Both the position numbers and the translations under genes were made by a program. 64,000 bases of DNA from Bacillus gobiensis. Lineage in GTDB: Bacteria; Bacillota; Bacilli; Bacillales; Bacillaceae. Position 1 is the first letter of the stretch. Every line of letters starts with the position of its first letter. Of the stretch, positions 45,546 through 55,034 are shown piece after piece. Where the stretch lies: assembly GCF_001278705.1 (NCBI RefSeq), contig NZ_CP012600.1, positions 3,349,917-3,413,916 on the forward strand, in the 5' to 3' direction. Below the pieces are notes generated by a model. That model was not told where the DNA came from. It ran no database searches and saw only the letters and a program-made list of their open reading frames with translations.

Positions 45546-45762
45546 TAGCATCTCCGTTTCCCAAACTTGTAATTGTTCATCTAAAACTTGAGTGGAGTAT
45601 AATCAAAATATCTCTAAAACCCTTTATTCACATCTAAAAAATATGATTTAACCTATACTTCCCCTACTCCCTAAACTTTTCTAGCCCTTTTTCAAGATAT
45701 TTAAACCTTCCTCTGTTACGCCTACCACTTAACCAAGATAGAAAAAATTAACAATTTATTAT

Positions 45763-45990
45763 AAAAAAAAGGAACTTCTATATTCAGCTATCTCCATTGA
45801 TCTTCGAAGTCTTTTTAGTTATTCGCGGTACCGCACTGTAACGCATCGTGGATAAAAGAGGTCCATCTAATGCTTTTCCAATGCAAGGATCGACTCGACT
45901 CTAGTGTTAAAATAGATAACACATGGATGGTGCTCTGAAACCCCAAAACATGTATATCCCTATTCTTCCGCTTTTTACACTAGATTGGAT
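45763..45990 (-). promoter_or_regulatory. Probable T-box leader of the peptide-transporter operon
   Basis: On the minus strand AGTGCGGTACCGCG (45824-45837) matches 12 of 14 bases of the T-box consensus AGGGTGGNACCGCG. Upstream lie a stem-III-like hairpin (GCAT..GATGGA / TCCACGATGC, ~45843-45875) and a long stem-I-like domain closed by CTAGTGT / ACACTAG (45977-45983 with 45901-45907). Downstream a weak hairpin runs into TTTTTTTT (45763-45770). T-boxes read the charging of a tRNA. I cannot identify the specifier codon with confidence. Confidence 0.5.
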
Positions 45991-46205
45991 TGTTTGCTTC
46001 AGGTCCAAGAATAATTGGCCATTTGATATTATTTACAAAGCTAATCACTCATAATTGCTCTTACCAAATTGAAATTCATACTTAACAGGTGTGAATAATA
46101 TGTTTTATTGAAATTTATCCTATCACAGCAAACCTGATTTTGGCAATACTTTATCTGATAGAAAAAATTATCGATATAAGATTGTTCTGTCCAGCAATAT
46201 AAAAT

Positions 46206-46396
46206 ATGAGATATAAGTTATTAGGGAACAGTGGATTACGAGTGTCGGGGCTCGCTCTTGAAACGATGACGTTTGGAGAGGGTTTGGGATCTAGGGACTT
46301 CAAAAGTGCTTTCCACATGACTTTCTTAAAACGGACCATGTACGAAGTGTGATTCATGGAGAAACTTTTTCGTTAATTGATAACCATCGGAAATAA
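46206..46396 (+). pseudogene. Internally deleted copy of the aldo/keto reductase gene
   Basis: The first ~100 bp (ATGAGATATAAGTTATTAGG to GGACTTCAAAAGTG) match the 5' end of the gene at 37225. They jump directly to its last ~110 bp (CTTTCCACATGACTTTCTTA to the stop). About 840 bp are missing, with the short shared AAAGTG at the junction. The frame then shifts. Confidence 0.85.
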
Positions 46397-46410
46397 CAGT
46401 TCTGTTAACG

Positions 46411-46438
46411 AAAAAAACGGCGGAGCAGGTGCTTCGCC
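46411..46438 (-). terminator. Terminator of the mtn operon
   Basis: GGCGAAGCA / TGCTCCGCC stem (46419-46438, one wobble), followed on the minus strand by TTTTTTT (46411-46417). Confidence 0.8.
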
Positions 46439-46489
46439 ACTTTAATTTATATTAAATACTATTGTTTAACCAGTATAATTCTCCCACTA

Positions 46490-47557
46490 TCAATCCTTCG
46501 TACGCAAATAAGCCAAACTTTCTTGATACGGAGGATAGGCAATTCCTTTTTCTGTGACGATTCCCGTAATCAGCTCATGGTCCGTAATGTCAAACGCAGG
46601 ATTATAAGCCTTCACATTTTCAGGAGCCATCGGCTTTTCGTACCACGTTGTCGTGATTTCTTCCGGCTTTCGCAGCTCGATGGGGATGTCCTCTCCTGTT
46701 TTACATTCGAAATCGATCGTCGATAATGGAGCGCATATATAAAACGGAATTCCGTAATGCTTTGCCAATACAGCCAAGCCGGAGGTACCGATTTTATTGG
46801 CAGTATCGCCATTAGCAGCTACCCGGTCACATCCGGTTAGAACGGCCTGCACCTTTCCTTCTTTCATGACATGCGAGGCCATATTGTCACAAATTAAAGT
46901 GACGTCGACACCAGCCTCCTGCAGTTCCCAAGCGGTTAGCCGCGCCCCTTGGAGAAGCGGCCTCGTTTCATCCGCGAATACTTGAAAATCATACCCCTGC
47001 TCCTGTCCTAAATAAATCGGCGCAAGCGCTGTACCGTACTTAGCCGTGGCTATTGTTCCCGCATTGCAATGAGTTAAAAGTCCCCAGCCAGGCTGAAGCA
47101 AGGAAAGGGCATGCTCGCCTATTGAGTAGCAAATTTTCTCATCTTCCAATCGAATGCTTTCCGCTTCATCCCTTAGCGCATCCTTTATCTCCTGTACGCT
47201 TTTTTCCGCTTCTTTTTTTAACCGTTCTTCCATTCGATTTAATGCCCAGAACAAATTCACAGCCGTTGGACGCGAAGATGCAAGATATTGCTTTACTGCT
47301 TGAAAATCCGCAGATAATTCAGAAAATGTTGCAGCATTTGATTGCTTTGTTCCTAAATAAACTCCATATGCTGCGGCAATTCCAATCGCAGGCGCTCCCC
47401 GAACCTTCAGCCGGTAAATGGCGTCCCAAATTTCTTCCACCGTGGTCAGCTGCAAAAAGACTTTTTCATTTGGCAAAAGTGTTTGGTCTAATAAAATAAG
47501 CGCATTCTGTTCATCATCGAGCTGCACGGATTGAATCGCCGCTACTGGTGTTGTCAT
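46490..47557 (-). CDS. mtnA: S-methyl-5-thioribose-1-phosphate isomerase MtnA
   Basis: 355 residues. RLKVRGAPAIGIAAAYGV is the family hallmark, and LLTHCNAGTIATAKYGTALA contains the catalytic cysteine. GCDRVAANGDTANKIGT has the conserved aspartate, and the eIF2B-like fold continues to the end. It converts methylthioribose-1-phosphate to the ribulose form in methionine salvage. AAGGAG stands 9 nt before the ATG. The gene overlaps the end of mtnK by 44 nt and is the last of the mtnWXBDKA operon. Confidence 0.96.
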   Translation of the reverse strand: MTTPVAAIQSVQLDDEQNALILLDQTLLPNEKVFLQLTTVEEIWDAIYRLKVRGAPAIGIAAAYGVYLGTKQSNAATFSELSADFQAVKQYLASSRPTAVNLFWALNRMEERLKKEAEKSVQEIKDALRDEAESIRLEDEKICYSIGEHALSLLQPGWGLLTHCNAGTIATAKYGTALAPIYLGQEQGYDFQVFADETRPLLQGARLTAWELQEAGVDVTLICDNMASHVMKEGKVQAVLTGCDRVAANGDTANKIGTSGLAVLAKHYGIPFYICAPLSTIDFECKTGEDIPIELRKPEEITTTWYEKPMAPENVKAYNPAFDITDHELITGIVTEKGIAYPPYQESLAYLRTKD

Positions 47558-48797
47558 GGCTGCTTACTCCTTCCTTATACAGGCGGACGCTATCACGTAA
47601 TCGATTGAAAAAATCGTTTCCCGTTCGAATCTCAGACCGCTTAAGAATAAAGGCTTTCCCTGCTGTTAAGCAAATTTTCTCTGCTGTGACACGGTCTGAC
47701 TGCTCGGCAATTGATGTCATATCTTTGACATGAGCGATTCCGATAATTCTTCTGCACAGCTCAAGCCCTGTTACAGCTACGGCATCTTCGATGATGGCAT
47801 CTAAATAAATTTCTTTAAAGCCAGGCAAAACAGCTGTTTGCTCTGTCGCTTTTTCATCCCACAGCTGCAGAAATTTTTCCTGAAACAGTTCAATGACATC
47901 TTTGATCGTTTGTTCCAAGTAGCTTAAATAATCCGCTCTTTCCTTATCGTCTTCTATCGTAAAAGCTGCATTGACATAAGCGAATATCAAATTCGCAATC
48001 AAATTGCCGACATCATATCCAGCCGGACCGTAAAAAGCAAACTCCGGATCAATCACTTTTGTCGAATCTTCTTTAATAAAAATCGATCCTGTATGAAGGT
48101 CACCATGAAGCAACGACTGTGCCTTTGTCATAAAATCAAACTTCAGCTTCGCCGTTTCAAATTTTAATTGATGGTCGTTCCAGATCGTTTCGCGAACAAA
48201 CTCGCGAGTCCCTTCAAATACATCGTTTTGCTCGCAATCGTAAAATGGTTCAGTGTAAACCAAATCCTCGCTTATTTCGCAAAGCTCCGGATTCGTGAAC
48301 TTTTTGACTAATTCCTTTTTCGCCTTATGCTCCTGCACGACATCTGACGTGAGCAGCAGCGTGTTTGCTAGGAACGTCGTGATATGCTCCGCAAATAAAG
48401 GGAACTTCTTATGGTTTAAAAGGGCCGATCGCAAAATTTCATGATCAGACAAATCCTCCATGAGGCAGCAATTCATGATCGGATCATAGGAATAGAATAC
48501 CGGGACGAAATCAGGAGCAAGCTCTCCGTAAAGCGTTAAAATGTCACTTTCAATCCGATTTCGATCCGGCGACACTTTAAATTGGTCGGAAATACGCGCT
48601 ACCGGTCCCGCCTGCTTCAAAATAATGGACTGATCACTCTTTCGATCCACGACTCGAAATACATAATTCAGGTTTCCATCACCAATTTCCTGGCAATGGA
48701 GATCTGCATTCTCCCCAAAGAAACCGCCCTTTTGTTTGATATATTCCAGGGCATCCTGTTCATTCATCGTAAAATAAGCAGATGTAAAATCCTTCAA
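47514..48797 (-). CDS. mtnK: S-methyl-5-thioribose kinase MtnK
   Basis: 427 residues from TTG 48797; AGGAGGGG lies 8 nt upstream, so the ATG at 48830 inside mtnD is rejected. Kinase-fold features are IGDGNLNYVFRV (P-loop-like), LMEDLSDH, the catalytic LLHGDLHTGSIFI and VIDPEFAFYGPAGYDVGN. It phosphorylates methylthioribose from spent S-adenosylmethionine. The C-terminal ~15 residues overlap mtnA and look like an added tail. Confidence 0.95.
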   Translation of the reverse strand: MKDFTSAYFTMNEQDALEYIKQKGGFFGENADLHCQEIGDGNLNYVFRVVDRKSDQSIILKQAGPVARISDQFKVSPDRNRIESDILTLYGELAPDFVPVFYSYDPIMNCCLMEDLSDHEILRSALLNHKKFPLFAEHITTFLANTLLLTSDVVQEHKAKKELVKKFTNPELCEISEDLVYTEPFYDCEQNDVFEGTREFVRETIWNDHQLKFETAKLKFDFMTKAQSLLHGDLHTGSIFIKEDSTKVIDPEFAFYGPAGYDVGNLIANLIFAYVNAAFTIEDDKERADYLSYLEQTIKDVIELFQEKFLQLWDEKATEQTAVLPGFKEIYLDAIIEDAVAVTGLELCRRIIGIAHVKDMTSIAEQSDRVTAEKICLTAGKAFILKRSEIRTGNDFFNRLRDSVRLYKEGVSSHDNTSSGDSIRAAR

Positions 48798-48819
48798 AGC
48801 ATTCCCCTCCTGTATCTCT

Positions 48820-49350
48820 TTACTTAGCATTCTCTGCTTCGTATACAGGCACCCAGCCTTCTGCTGTCACAAAGATACGGATAGCAACGACTTTACGATC
48901 CTCTGCTAACGTGAAATAGTGGCGCACTCCGACTGGGACTGAAATAAGGTCTCCTGGGTTTAAATGCACCTCAAAAAATTGTCCGTTTTTCCCTTGAATA
49001 ACGAAAGCTCCGTGTCCGCTGACGATAAAGCGGACTTCATCGTCTGTATGATGGTGCTCACGCTGGAAATTCTTCAGCAATTCTTCAAGGTTCGGAGTAT
49101 GCTCAGCAAGCGAGATCACATCCCACGCCTCATATCCTCGTCTTGCTGAAATATCTTTGATTTCATCTTCAAATGCATTGATGATTTCTTGCTTTTCATC
49201 TTCGTCTAATAGAAATTTTTCTTGCAGACGTTCAGGTAACTTTTCGATATCCCACTCCTCATAAATCACGCCTTGCTCCTGCAAAAATTCAATGACTTCC
49301 TCTTGGTTTTCAATTACTTCGTTTGTTTCTTGAATACGAATCGTTGTCAT
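48820..49350 (-). CDS. mtnD: Acireductone dioxygenase MtnD
   Basis: 176-residue cupin. Metal ligands H99, H101, E105 and H144 are seen in REHHHTDDEVRF and VPVGVRHYFT. It oxidises acireductone to the keto-acid precursor of methionine (iron form) or, with nickel, to an off-pathway product. AAGGAGG precedes the ATG. It lies between mtnB and mtnK. Confidence 0.95.
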   Translation of the reverse strand: MTTIRIQETNEVIENQEEVIEFLQEQGVIYEEWDIEKLPERLQEKFLLDEDEKQEIINAFEDEIKDISARRGYEAWDVISLAEHTPNLEELLKNFQREHHHTDDEVRFIVSGHGAFVIQGKNGQFFEVHLNPGDLISVPVGVRHYFTLAEDRKVVAIRIFVTAEGWVPVYEAENAK

Positions 49351-49362
49351 GTTATTTCCTCC

Positions 49363-49995
49363 TTATATTTTGATTGCCCGGCCAGCTTTTGTTTGCAGCA
49401 ATGTGACCTGGTATTGAAATAAAAACTCGCATGCTTCGAGGATTTTTTTCGCTTCAAAACCGTCTTTTCCCCAAGCGGTAATTCCGTGGTTTCGAATAAG
49501 AACCGCTCCTTTGTCGTCGTTGACAAAGGATGAAAGGGTTTCTGCTAATCTAGGAATATGTGCATAGTTGTGAATGATCGGAATCGTTAACTCGGCATCC
49601 TCTTCCCAATAACCAAAAGCCTTTATGAGCTCTTGTCCTTGGAAAACAATTTTCCCTTCATCGCCATACAGCTCAGAAATGACATTGTTGGCCACCGTAT
49701 GGACATGAAGACTGCAGCCGGCAGCAGTTTTCTTGTATATTTCGCAATGAAGCAGCGTTTCAAACGATGGCTTTACGTTGGTGCTGCCAACAGGATCGCC
49801 GTTCTGATCGACAAGCAAAAAATCCTCTTTTGTTTTTTTCCGTTTATCCTTGCCGCTCGCTGTCACGAGAAATTGTAAAGGGTCATCCTGGACTTTGATG
49901 GCCAAATTGCCGCTCGTCCCCATAAACCAATCACGTTCTGCCAGCTCCTCCTTGATCTCGGCAAGCTCATGATGTCGAGTTAAAACGTAACTCAT
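49363..49995 (-). CDS. mtnB: Methylthioribulose-1-phosphate dehydratase MtnB
   Basis: 210 residues from ATG 49995 (AGGTG 6 nt upstream); GTG 50004 is the alternative. Class II aldolase fold: [25 protein letters not shown] with zinc-binding histidines, [14 protein letters not shown] and [18 protein letters not shown]. It dehydrates the sugar phosphate in the third salvage step. It overlaps the end of mtnX. Confidence 0.94.
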   Translation of the reverse strand: MSYVLTRHHELAEIKEELAERDWFMGTSGNLAIKVQDDPLQFLVTASGKDKRKKTKEDFLLVDQNGDPVGSTNVKPSFETLLHCEIYKKTAAGCSLHVHTVANNVISELYGDEGKIVFQGQELIKAFGYWEEDAELTIPIIHNYAHIPRLAETLSSFVNDDKGAVLIRNHGITAWGKDGFEAKKILEACEFLFQYQVTLLQTKAGRAIKI

Positions 49996-50686
49996 TTGGT
50001 TCACCTACTTCATCGATAGTATTTTGATCTCTTTGCAGCAAGCCTTCTAAAACAGTTATACAATCATAAAACGTTTCAAACGCCCGATAAGGAATCGATT
50101 GTTCTTCGCATTTTTCAGCTAAATAATCTCTCGCAATCACCGTGTCCGCGCATTTTGCTGCTTCCAAGTCAGTAACCGAATCGCCAATGACAATCACATA
50201 TGTATCATCCTTGGATATGTTCCGAATAATGGCCGGCTTGCAGCATCCGCAATTTTGATTCGAACATTTCTCATCACACTTGTGGGGCCAATGAATCTTT
50301 ATCTTGTCTTCACTGAAATCCGCTTCATTACAAAACACCCCAGAAATTAAATCAAAGCCTTCAAGCATAGGGTTTACGAAAAAGTCCATTCCCCCGCTGA
50401 CGATATAGAGAGGAATTCGCTGTTCTTTTGTAAACTGGACAAACTCGCTAAAGCCTTCACGTATGACAGCATTCTCTAAAACAAATCTCGTAATCTCCTG
50501 TTGTAAGGAAGAGGGCAGAAGTGCAAACATATTTCCGACTCCCTCTTGAATGCTCACGCTCCGAGATAACACGTCATCCTTCCATTTCTCCCATTCCGGC
50601 GGGGCGAATTGCCTCATGATGTTTACAATGTTGTCTTTCTTCGTTACAGTTCCGTCAAAGTCGCAAAAGATGATGGGCTTACTCAC
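49967..50686 (-). CDS. mtnX: HK-MTPenyl-1-P phosphatase MtnX (HAD family)
   Basis: 239 residues from GTG 50686, which forms a GTGA overlap with the mtnW stop; GAGG is 8 nt upstream. HAD motif I is [10 protein letters not shown], motif [12 protein letters not shown] and motif [16 protein letters not shown] cysteine-rich stretch ([15 protein letters not shown], about 145-160) is notable and could bind metal. It removes phosphate from the enolised salvage intermediate made by MtnW. Confidence 0.94.
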   Translation of the reverse strand: MSKPIIFCDFDGTVTKKDNIVNIMRQFAPPEWEKWKDDVLSRSVSIQEGVGNMFALLPSSLQQEITRFVLENAVIREGFSEFVQFTKEQRIPLYIVSGGMDFFVNPMLEGFDLISGVFCNEADFSEDKIKIHWPHKCDEKCSNQNCGCCKPAIIRNISKDDTYVIVIGDSVTDLEAAKCADTVIARDYLAEKCEEQSIPYRAFETFYDCITVLEGLLQRDQNTIDEVGEPNELRFNSTS

Positions 50687-51906
50687 CGCTGAACCTCTTC
50701 CTTCCATCCCCAAAGCTTGATCGCCTCTTGAAGCTCGGAATCAGGCGGTGCATCGGCCAGTGATTTTCCGGATAGAACGAGGTCGACAGCTTGACGGAAT
50801 GCTCTCCCGCCTCCTCTGGCTCCCTGCGGATGTCCATGAACTCCGCCGCCCGCATTAATGACACAATCATTGCCGAAATCTTGCACGAGCAGAGGGACAA
50901 GTCCGGGATGAATCCCTGCAGACGGGACTGGAAAGACAGATGATAGTGTAGACTCTTTAATTAGCTCCTCCTTTAACGCCAAGACCTTATCCTTCTCTAG
51001 CGCAACACTGCCATATGGTGAAGGAAACAGCGACAAATCCGCTCCCGCAAGTCTTAACAATTTCCCGAGAAGCAGGTGATGGGAAAGGCCAAATTTTTCA
51101 GAAGAAGCCAGCGCGCCGCTAAAGGCAGGATGAGCCATAATCGGAAGGGCGATTTCCTCGTCTTCCCTCAAGGCTTGCAACACATCAAGACCATAAGTGA
51201 AAACATTAAACAAAAGAAGATCCGCACCCAGCTCTTTCGCTCTTCTTGCTTTCTCTTTTAAATCAAAAGTCCGCCCTGTTAAATTGACAGCATATAAGGT
51301 CCGATGCCCGGTTTCCTCGTACACCTGGTCGAGAACCTTCTTCCCTTCTGAAATCCGTTGTTCAAATGGGGTCAGGTCATTATCAAACAGGATCTCATCA
51401 TCCTTCACAATATCAATCCCGCCCAAGGCCTGTTCCCGCAATTGACCCAGCAAATACTCCATATTTCGCCCAATGATCCCTTTAAAAATGCTCATTACGA
51501 GCGGTCTGTCATAGATGCCTAATTTCTCGCGAATCCCTTTTATCCCAAAACGAGGGCCGGGAAAATCGTTTTCAAGCTCCGGATCAAGCTTTAAATCGAG
51601 CAGCTTAATTTCACCATCAAGCGATAATTTCCCGAAGGTTGTCGTTAAAATCGCCGGTAAATCATTTGAAAAATTATCACTTGGAAACGCAATATGTATT
51701 TCCGAAAGTTTCTTCCCAGAAGGCAATGTTTCACCGATTTCTTTTATTTCGACCACACGGCCTTTATGTTTCTTTAATTGCTCCTGCTCTAACAGAGGAA
51801 GGTTGGTCCAGGAGCCGACCGTTAATCCAAGGGCAATATCCTCCGCTTTCTTTTCCAGCTTTTCTGGCTCAGCAGCCAATTGATAAACAGCAATTACTTC
51901 TGCCAT
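50683..51906 (-). CDS. mtnW: 2,3-diketo-5-methylthiopentyl-1-phosphate enolase MtnW (RuBisCO-like)
   Basis: 407 residues from ATG 51906; the TTG at 51915 is too close to AAAGGAGG. RuBisCO-like protein of form IV. The carbamylated-lysine motif is [25 protein letters not shown] is the N-terminal domain end, and [20 protein letters not shown] is the phosphate loop. It enolises the diketo sugar phosphate. First gene of mtnWXBDKA, directly behind the SAM riboswitch. Confidence 0.96.
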   Translation of the reverse strand: MAEVIAVYQLAAEPEKLEKKAEDIALGLTVGSWTNLPLLEQEQLKKHKGRVVEIKEIGETLPSGKKLSEIHIAFPSDNFSNDLPAILTTTFGKLSLDGEIKLLDLKLDPELENDFPGPRFGIKGIREKLGIYDRPLVMSIFKGIIGRNMEYLLGQLREQALGGIDIVKDDEILFDNDLTPFEQRISEGKKVLDQVYEETGHRTLYAVNLTGRTFDLKEKARRAKELGADLLLFNVFTYGLDVLQALREDEEIALPIMAHPAFSGALASSEKFGLSHHLLLGKLLRLAGADLSLFPSPYGSVALEKDKVLALKEELIKESTLSSVFPVPSAGIHPGLVPLLVQDFGNDCVINAGGGVHGHPQGARGGGRAFRQAVDLVLSGKSLADAPPDSELQEAIKLWGWKEEVQR

Positions 51907-51962
51907 AATTGCCAACGCCTCCTTTCATTTCAGCATTACTGAAAGTCATTTCCTGTATAATG

Positions 51963-51992
51963 AAAAAACCTCTTCCACATAAGAAGAGGTTT
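51963..51992 (-). terminator. Riboswitch-controlled terminator
   Basis: AACCTCTTC / GAAGAGGTT stem followed by TTTTTT on the minus strand, between the SAM aptamer and mtnW. It forms when SAM is bound and stops transcription of the operon. Confidence 0.9.
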
Positions 51993-52002
51993 TCGAAAAA
52001 AC

Positions 52003-52106
52003 AACTTCTCATCACTCAACATTTCTGTTGCAAGATTTAGCACCGTGCTCATGAGTCGGTTGCCGGGCTTCATCGGGCTAGTCCCTCCGCCTGCTCTTGA
52101 TAAGAA
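52003..52106 (-). ncRNA. SAM-I (S-box) riboswitch aptamer
   Basis: On the minus strand the aptamer starts TTCTTATCAAGAGCAGGCGG. The conserved AGGGACTAGCCC, GATGAAGCCCGGCAACC and GAGCACGGTGCTAAATCTTG follow, and the aptamer closes with TGATGAGAAG, which pairs with the 5' end. All four helices can be drawn. It turns off the salvage operon when S-adenosylmethionine is plentiful. Confidence 0.97.
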
Positions 52107-52221
52107 TATTTTTTATCATTCATATAAATTTACTTGGATTATGACATGTTCTTTATTCAGTGTCAATATTGTTTTTTAATTAACTTTCATTCGGACGATA
52201 AAAATGATAAAAAGCAAAAAC

Positions 52222-53058
52222 CTTTGACCTGATTTGATAAATGGTGTATAGCACCTAAGGACGAACGAAATTAAACACTTCAGTCACCTTCGGCGGACGA
52301 AAATTTAAGCTTCCTGTCGTACCTGCAAATATGCAAACAATTATTGATGAAAAAATCGCCATTACCTTAGCGGAAATGGTTACTTTTATGTCATGCACCG
52401 ATTTGAACCGGAAAAACGTACCGTATTCATTAAAGAGATGCACGAAAAAGGATTATTCGCTTCGATCAGTGTCGGCGTGAAAGAGGAAGAATACAGCTTC
52501 GTAATTGCCAGAAACGCCGGGACTCCGGAAGCGGTAAGAGAACTGGAAAACGCAGGAGCGGATGCAACAAAAGTTGGGATTGGGCCTGGTAAGGTCTGCA
52601 TCACAAAAATCAAAACCGGATTCGGTACCGGCGGCTGGCAACTGGCGGCTCTGCGCTGGTGCGCCAAGGCGGCAAGCAAACCGATTATCGCCGACGGCGG
52701 CATCCGCACCCACGGAGATATCGCAAAATCAATCCGGTTCGGAGCGACGATGGTCATGATCGGATCCCTGTTTGCCGGTTACGAAGAGTCACCGGGAGAA
52801 ACCGTCGAGATTGACGGAAAGCTCTACAAAGAATACTTTGGCTCCGCCTCTTAATTTCAAAAAGGTGAACGGAAAAATGTAGAAGGAAAGAAAATGTATG
52901 TTGAGTATAAAGGATCGCTGCAGGACGTATTGACAGAAATGGAGCAAGACCTTCAATCCTCTATTTCTTATGCTGGTGGCAATAAGCTGGATGCGATTCG
53001 AAATGTTGATTATGTGATTGTGAAGAATTCGATTTTTAATGGAGATAAGGTGTATTAG
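52222..53058 (+). pseudogene. guaC: Decayed GMP reductase gene
   Basis: Recognisable GuaC parts occur in order: [19 protein letters not shown] (52305 onward), a one-A deletion in GCGGAAATGG, then [20 protein letters not shown]. Next comes a deletion of ~45 codons (SFV joined to GTPEAV), then the catalytic [20 protein letters not shown]. An in-frame TAA interrupts FGSAS, and the tail [18 protein letters not shown] ends at 53058. The 5' end before 52260 is scrambled. The original enzyme reduced GMP to IMP. Its terminator is intact. Confidence 0.93.
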
Positions 53059-53065
53059 ATTGGAA

Positions 53066-53102
53066 GGTGAGTGAGTGCTTTGGTGCTTGCTCGCCTTTTT
53101 TC
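53066..53102 (+). terminator. Terminator of the guaC remnant
   Basis: 13-bp stem GGTGAGTGAGTGC / GTGCTTGCTCGCC with G:T wobbles, TTTG loop, then TTTTTTT. Confidence 0.85.
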
Positions 53103-53219
53103 ATAGATTCAACATATCGTTTATTTAAAAAAACGAAAGGGAATACCATGAAAAGAAACTAGTTTTATATTCATTCTGTTTCTGAGTACAAGCATCTCGA
53201 ACTAAAGGTGGAAACATCC

Positions 53220-53543
53220 ATGTACGAACATCTCATCATCTTTAAATTTCAATCGGATTTAACATCTGCGGAAAAGTCAGAGTTGGTCCATCAGCTGTTA
53301 AAGTTTAAAGACAAAATCCCCGGCATTATTGATCTAAGTGCAGGCGTCAACTCAACCGAAGAAACGCAGCATATCCATGGCTATACAGTCAGCATGAGAG
53401 TGACCTTTGAGAGTTTGCAAGCGAGCCGTGATTACTTAAAGCACCCTGAGCATCAGGATTTTTTAGCAACCAATAAAGGAATAATAGAAAATATCATTGT
53501 TGTTGACTACCCAAAACGGATTGATCCGATACAGCAACTTTAA
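53220..53543 (+). CDS. Dabb (stress-responsive A/B barrel) protein
   Basis: 107 residues from ATG 53220 (AAGGTGG 8 nt upstream). It begins MYEHLIIFKFQSDLTSAEK; LLKFKDKIPGIIDLSAGVNS and YLKHPEHQDFL with the conserved His-Pro are signatures of the Dabb family of small dimeric ferredoxin-fold proteins. Function unclear, often stress induced. Confidence 0.88.
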   Translation: MYEHLIIFKFQSDLTSAEKSELVHQLLKFKDKIPGIIDLSAGVNSTEETQHIHGYTVSMRVTFESLQASRDYLKHPEHQDFLATNKGIIENIIVVDYPKRIDPIQQL

Positions 53544-53674
53544 CGAAACATGCAGCAGGATGAATTCCTCACACTACTTAATCGAATCATGCAAACGTAG
53601 TTGGATACAGTTTACACCTACTAAAATGAGGAAACCATACATATAGAAAAAAGAAAAAACGACAAGGGGAGGAT

Positions 53675-54177
53675 ATGATGGCTGCCAGGAAAACAAATGA
53701 GAAAGATGAACCGAAATACCAGTCACGCAATCTCTGGTCTGGCATTCTCTTTGGTCTTGGACTTATCGCCTTTTTCGACGAAATGGTTTTTCATCAGCTG
53801 TTGCATTGGCATCATTTCTACGATAAATCGACAACGGCAATTGGTCTAGTTTCCGATGGATTATTTCACGCCTTCAGCTGGTTTGCAACGGTCGGATCAC
53901 TCTTCATGGTGGCCGATCTCCGCCGCAGAAATCATTTTTTCGCAAAAGATGGATTGGCGGTATGTTTCTTGGCGCTGGTGTGTTCCAGCTTTATGACGGC
54001 ATCATCCAGCACAAGCTCATGGGGCTTCACCAAATCCGCTATTATGTAAATGTGGTTCCTTACGATATTGTTTGGAATGTTACCGCTATTATTATGATCG
54101 TTATTGGAGCAATCCTCAATTCCCTCTCGAATAAGCGGCCTGTGCAGATAAAGAGAGGTTCTTATAATGAACAGTGA
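53675..54177 (+). pseudogene. DUF2243 membrane protein gene with single frameshift
   Basis: The first frame gives FGLGLIAFFDEMVFHQLLHW then FYDKSTTAIGLVSDGLFHAF, up to RNHFFAK. The second frame resumes RWIGGMFLGAGVFQLYDGII and QHKLMGLHQIRYYV, to the stop at 54177. Adding one A in the run at 53941-53947 (GCAAAAGATGG) restores a ~166-residue four-helix protein. The restored gene overlaps the CtaG-like gene by 11 bp, the usual pairing in Bacilli. Real mutation or sequencing error. Confidence 0.85.
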
Positions 54178-54976
54178 ACACGTCCATCACACTCATTCAA
54201 GCGATCAAGCTTTAATTGAGCCAGTCCTGGCTGTTGCCTTCTTCTTATTAATCGTACTTTATTTTATTGCGAGAATCGTATCCAACCGCCGATACAAAAA
54301 ATGGCCGCTGCACCGCTACCTGCTTTGGAGTACAGGCATCATCTGCGTAGCAGCCAGCGTAATTGGCCCGTTGGTACAAAAAGCACATATGGATTTCACC
54401 GCACATATGATCGGACATTTATTGCTCGGCATGCTGGCGCCGCTTCTGCTCGTTTTAGCTGCCCCTATGACACTCATTCTTCGGGCAATTCCAATTACAG
54501 CGGCAAGACGCCTGTCCAAACTATTAAAAAGCAGACCCGTTGGCATCCTGACTGATCCCATTACAGCTACAGTTTTGAATATCGGCGGACTATGGGTTCT
54601 ATATATGACTGAGTTATACGCAGTAATGAACCAGAATACCCTTGTCCATATCCTGGTTCATATCCATATATTTTTGGTGGGATACGTCTTTACCTCTTCC
54701 ATTCTCTCGATTGATCCAGACCCATATCGCCACAGTTTTATGTACAGGGCAGTTGTCCTAATCATTGCGTTAGCCGGCCACAGCATTCTCTCGAAAATGA
54801 TCTATGCCTATCCGCCTAGCGGTGTTTCGAGAGAGCAAGCTGATCAAGGTGCAATGATTATGTATTATGGGGGAGATGCTGTAGACCTTGTATTGATCAT
54901 TGTTCTTTGTTTTCAATGGTATAGGAGTGTGAGGCTGCGGTCAGTTTTGCCCGATGAGAAAGCCTTGACTGAATAG
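54167..54976 (+). CDS. CtaG-like cytochrome c oxidase assembly protein
   Basis: 269 residues with seven hydrophobic segments (caa3_CtaG family). The N-terminus is His-rich (HVHHTHSS). Conserved histidines lie in HMIGHLLLGMLAPLLLVL, HILVHIHIFLVGYVF and GHSILSKMIYA. These proteins help insert copper or heme into terminal oxidase; in Bacilli the DUF2243-CtaG pair is separate from the oxidase operon, as here. Confidence 0.88.
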   Translation: MNSEHVHHTHSSDQALIEPVLAVAFFLLIVLYFIARIVSNRRYKKWPLHRYLLWSTGIICVAASVIGPLVQKAHMDFTAHMIGHLLLGMLAPLLLVLAAPMTLILRAIPITAARRLSKLLKSRPVGILTDPITATVLNIGGLWVLYMTELYAVMNQNTLVHILVHIHIFLVGYVFTSSILSIDPDPYRHSFMYRAVVLIIALAGHSILSKMIYAYPPSGVSREQADQGAMIMYYGGDAVDLVLIIVLCFQWYRSVRLRSVLPDEKALTE

Positions 54977-55034
54977 ATAATAAATCAAGAATCACCCTCT
55001 CAAACATGCTATCATTACAAATGGAGGGATAACA

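Noticed and set aside
52222..52854. Intact IMPDH/GuaC-type gene at 52393-52854
   Set aside because: The open part lacks the N-terminal third, an internal block and the C-terminus; see the pseudogene entry.
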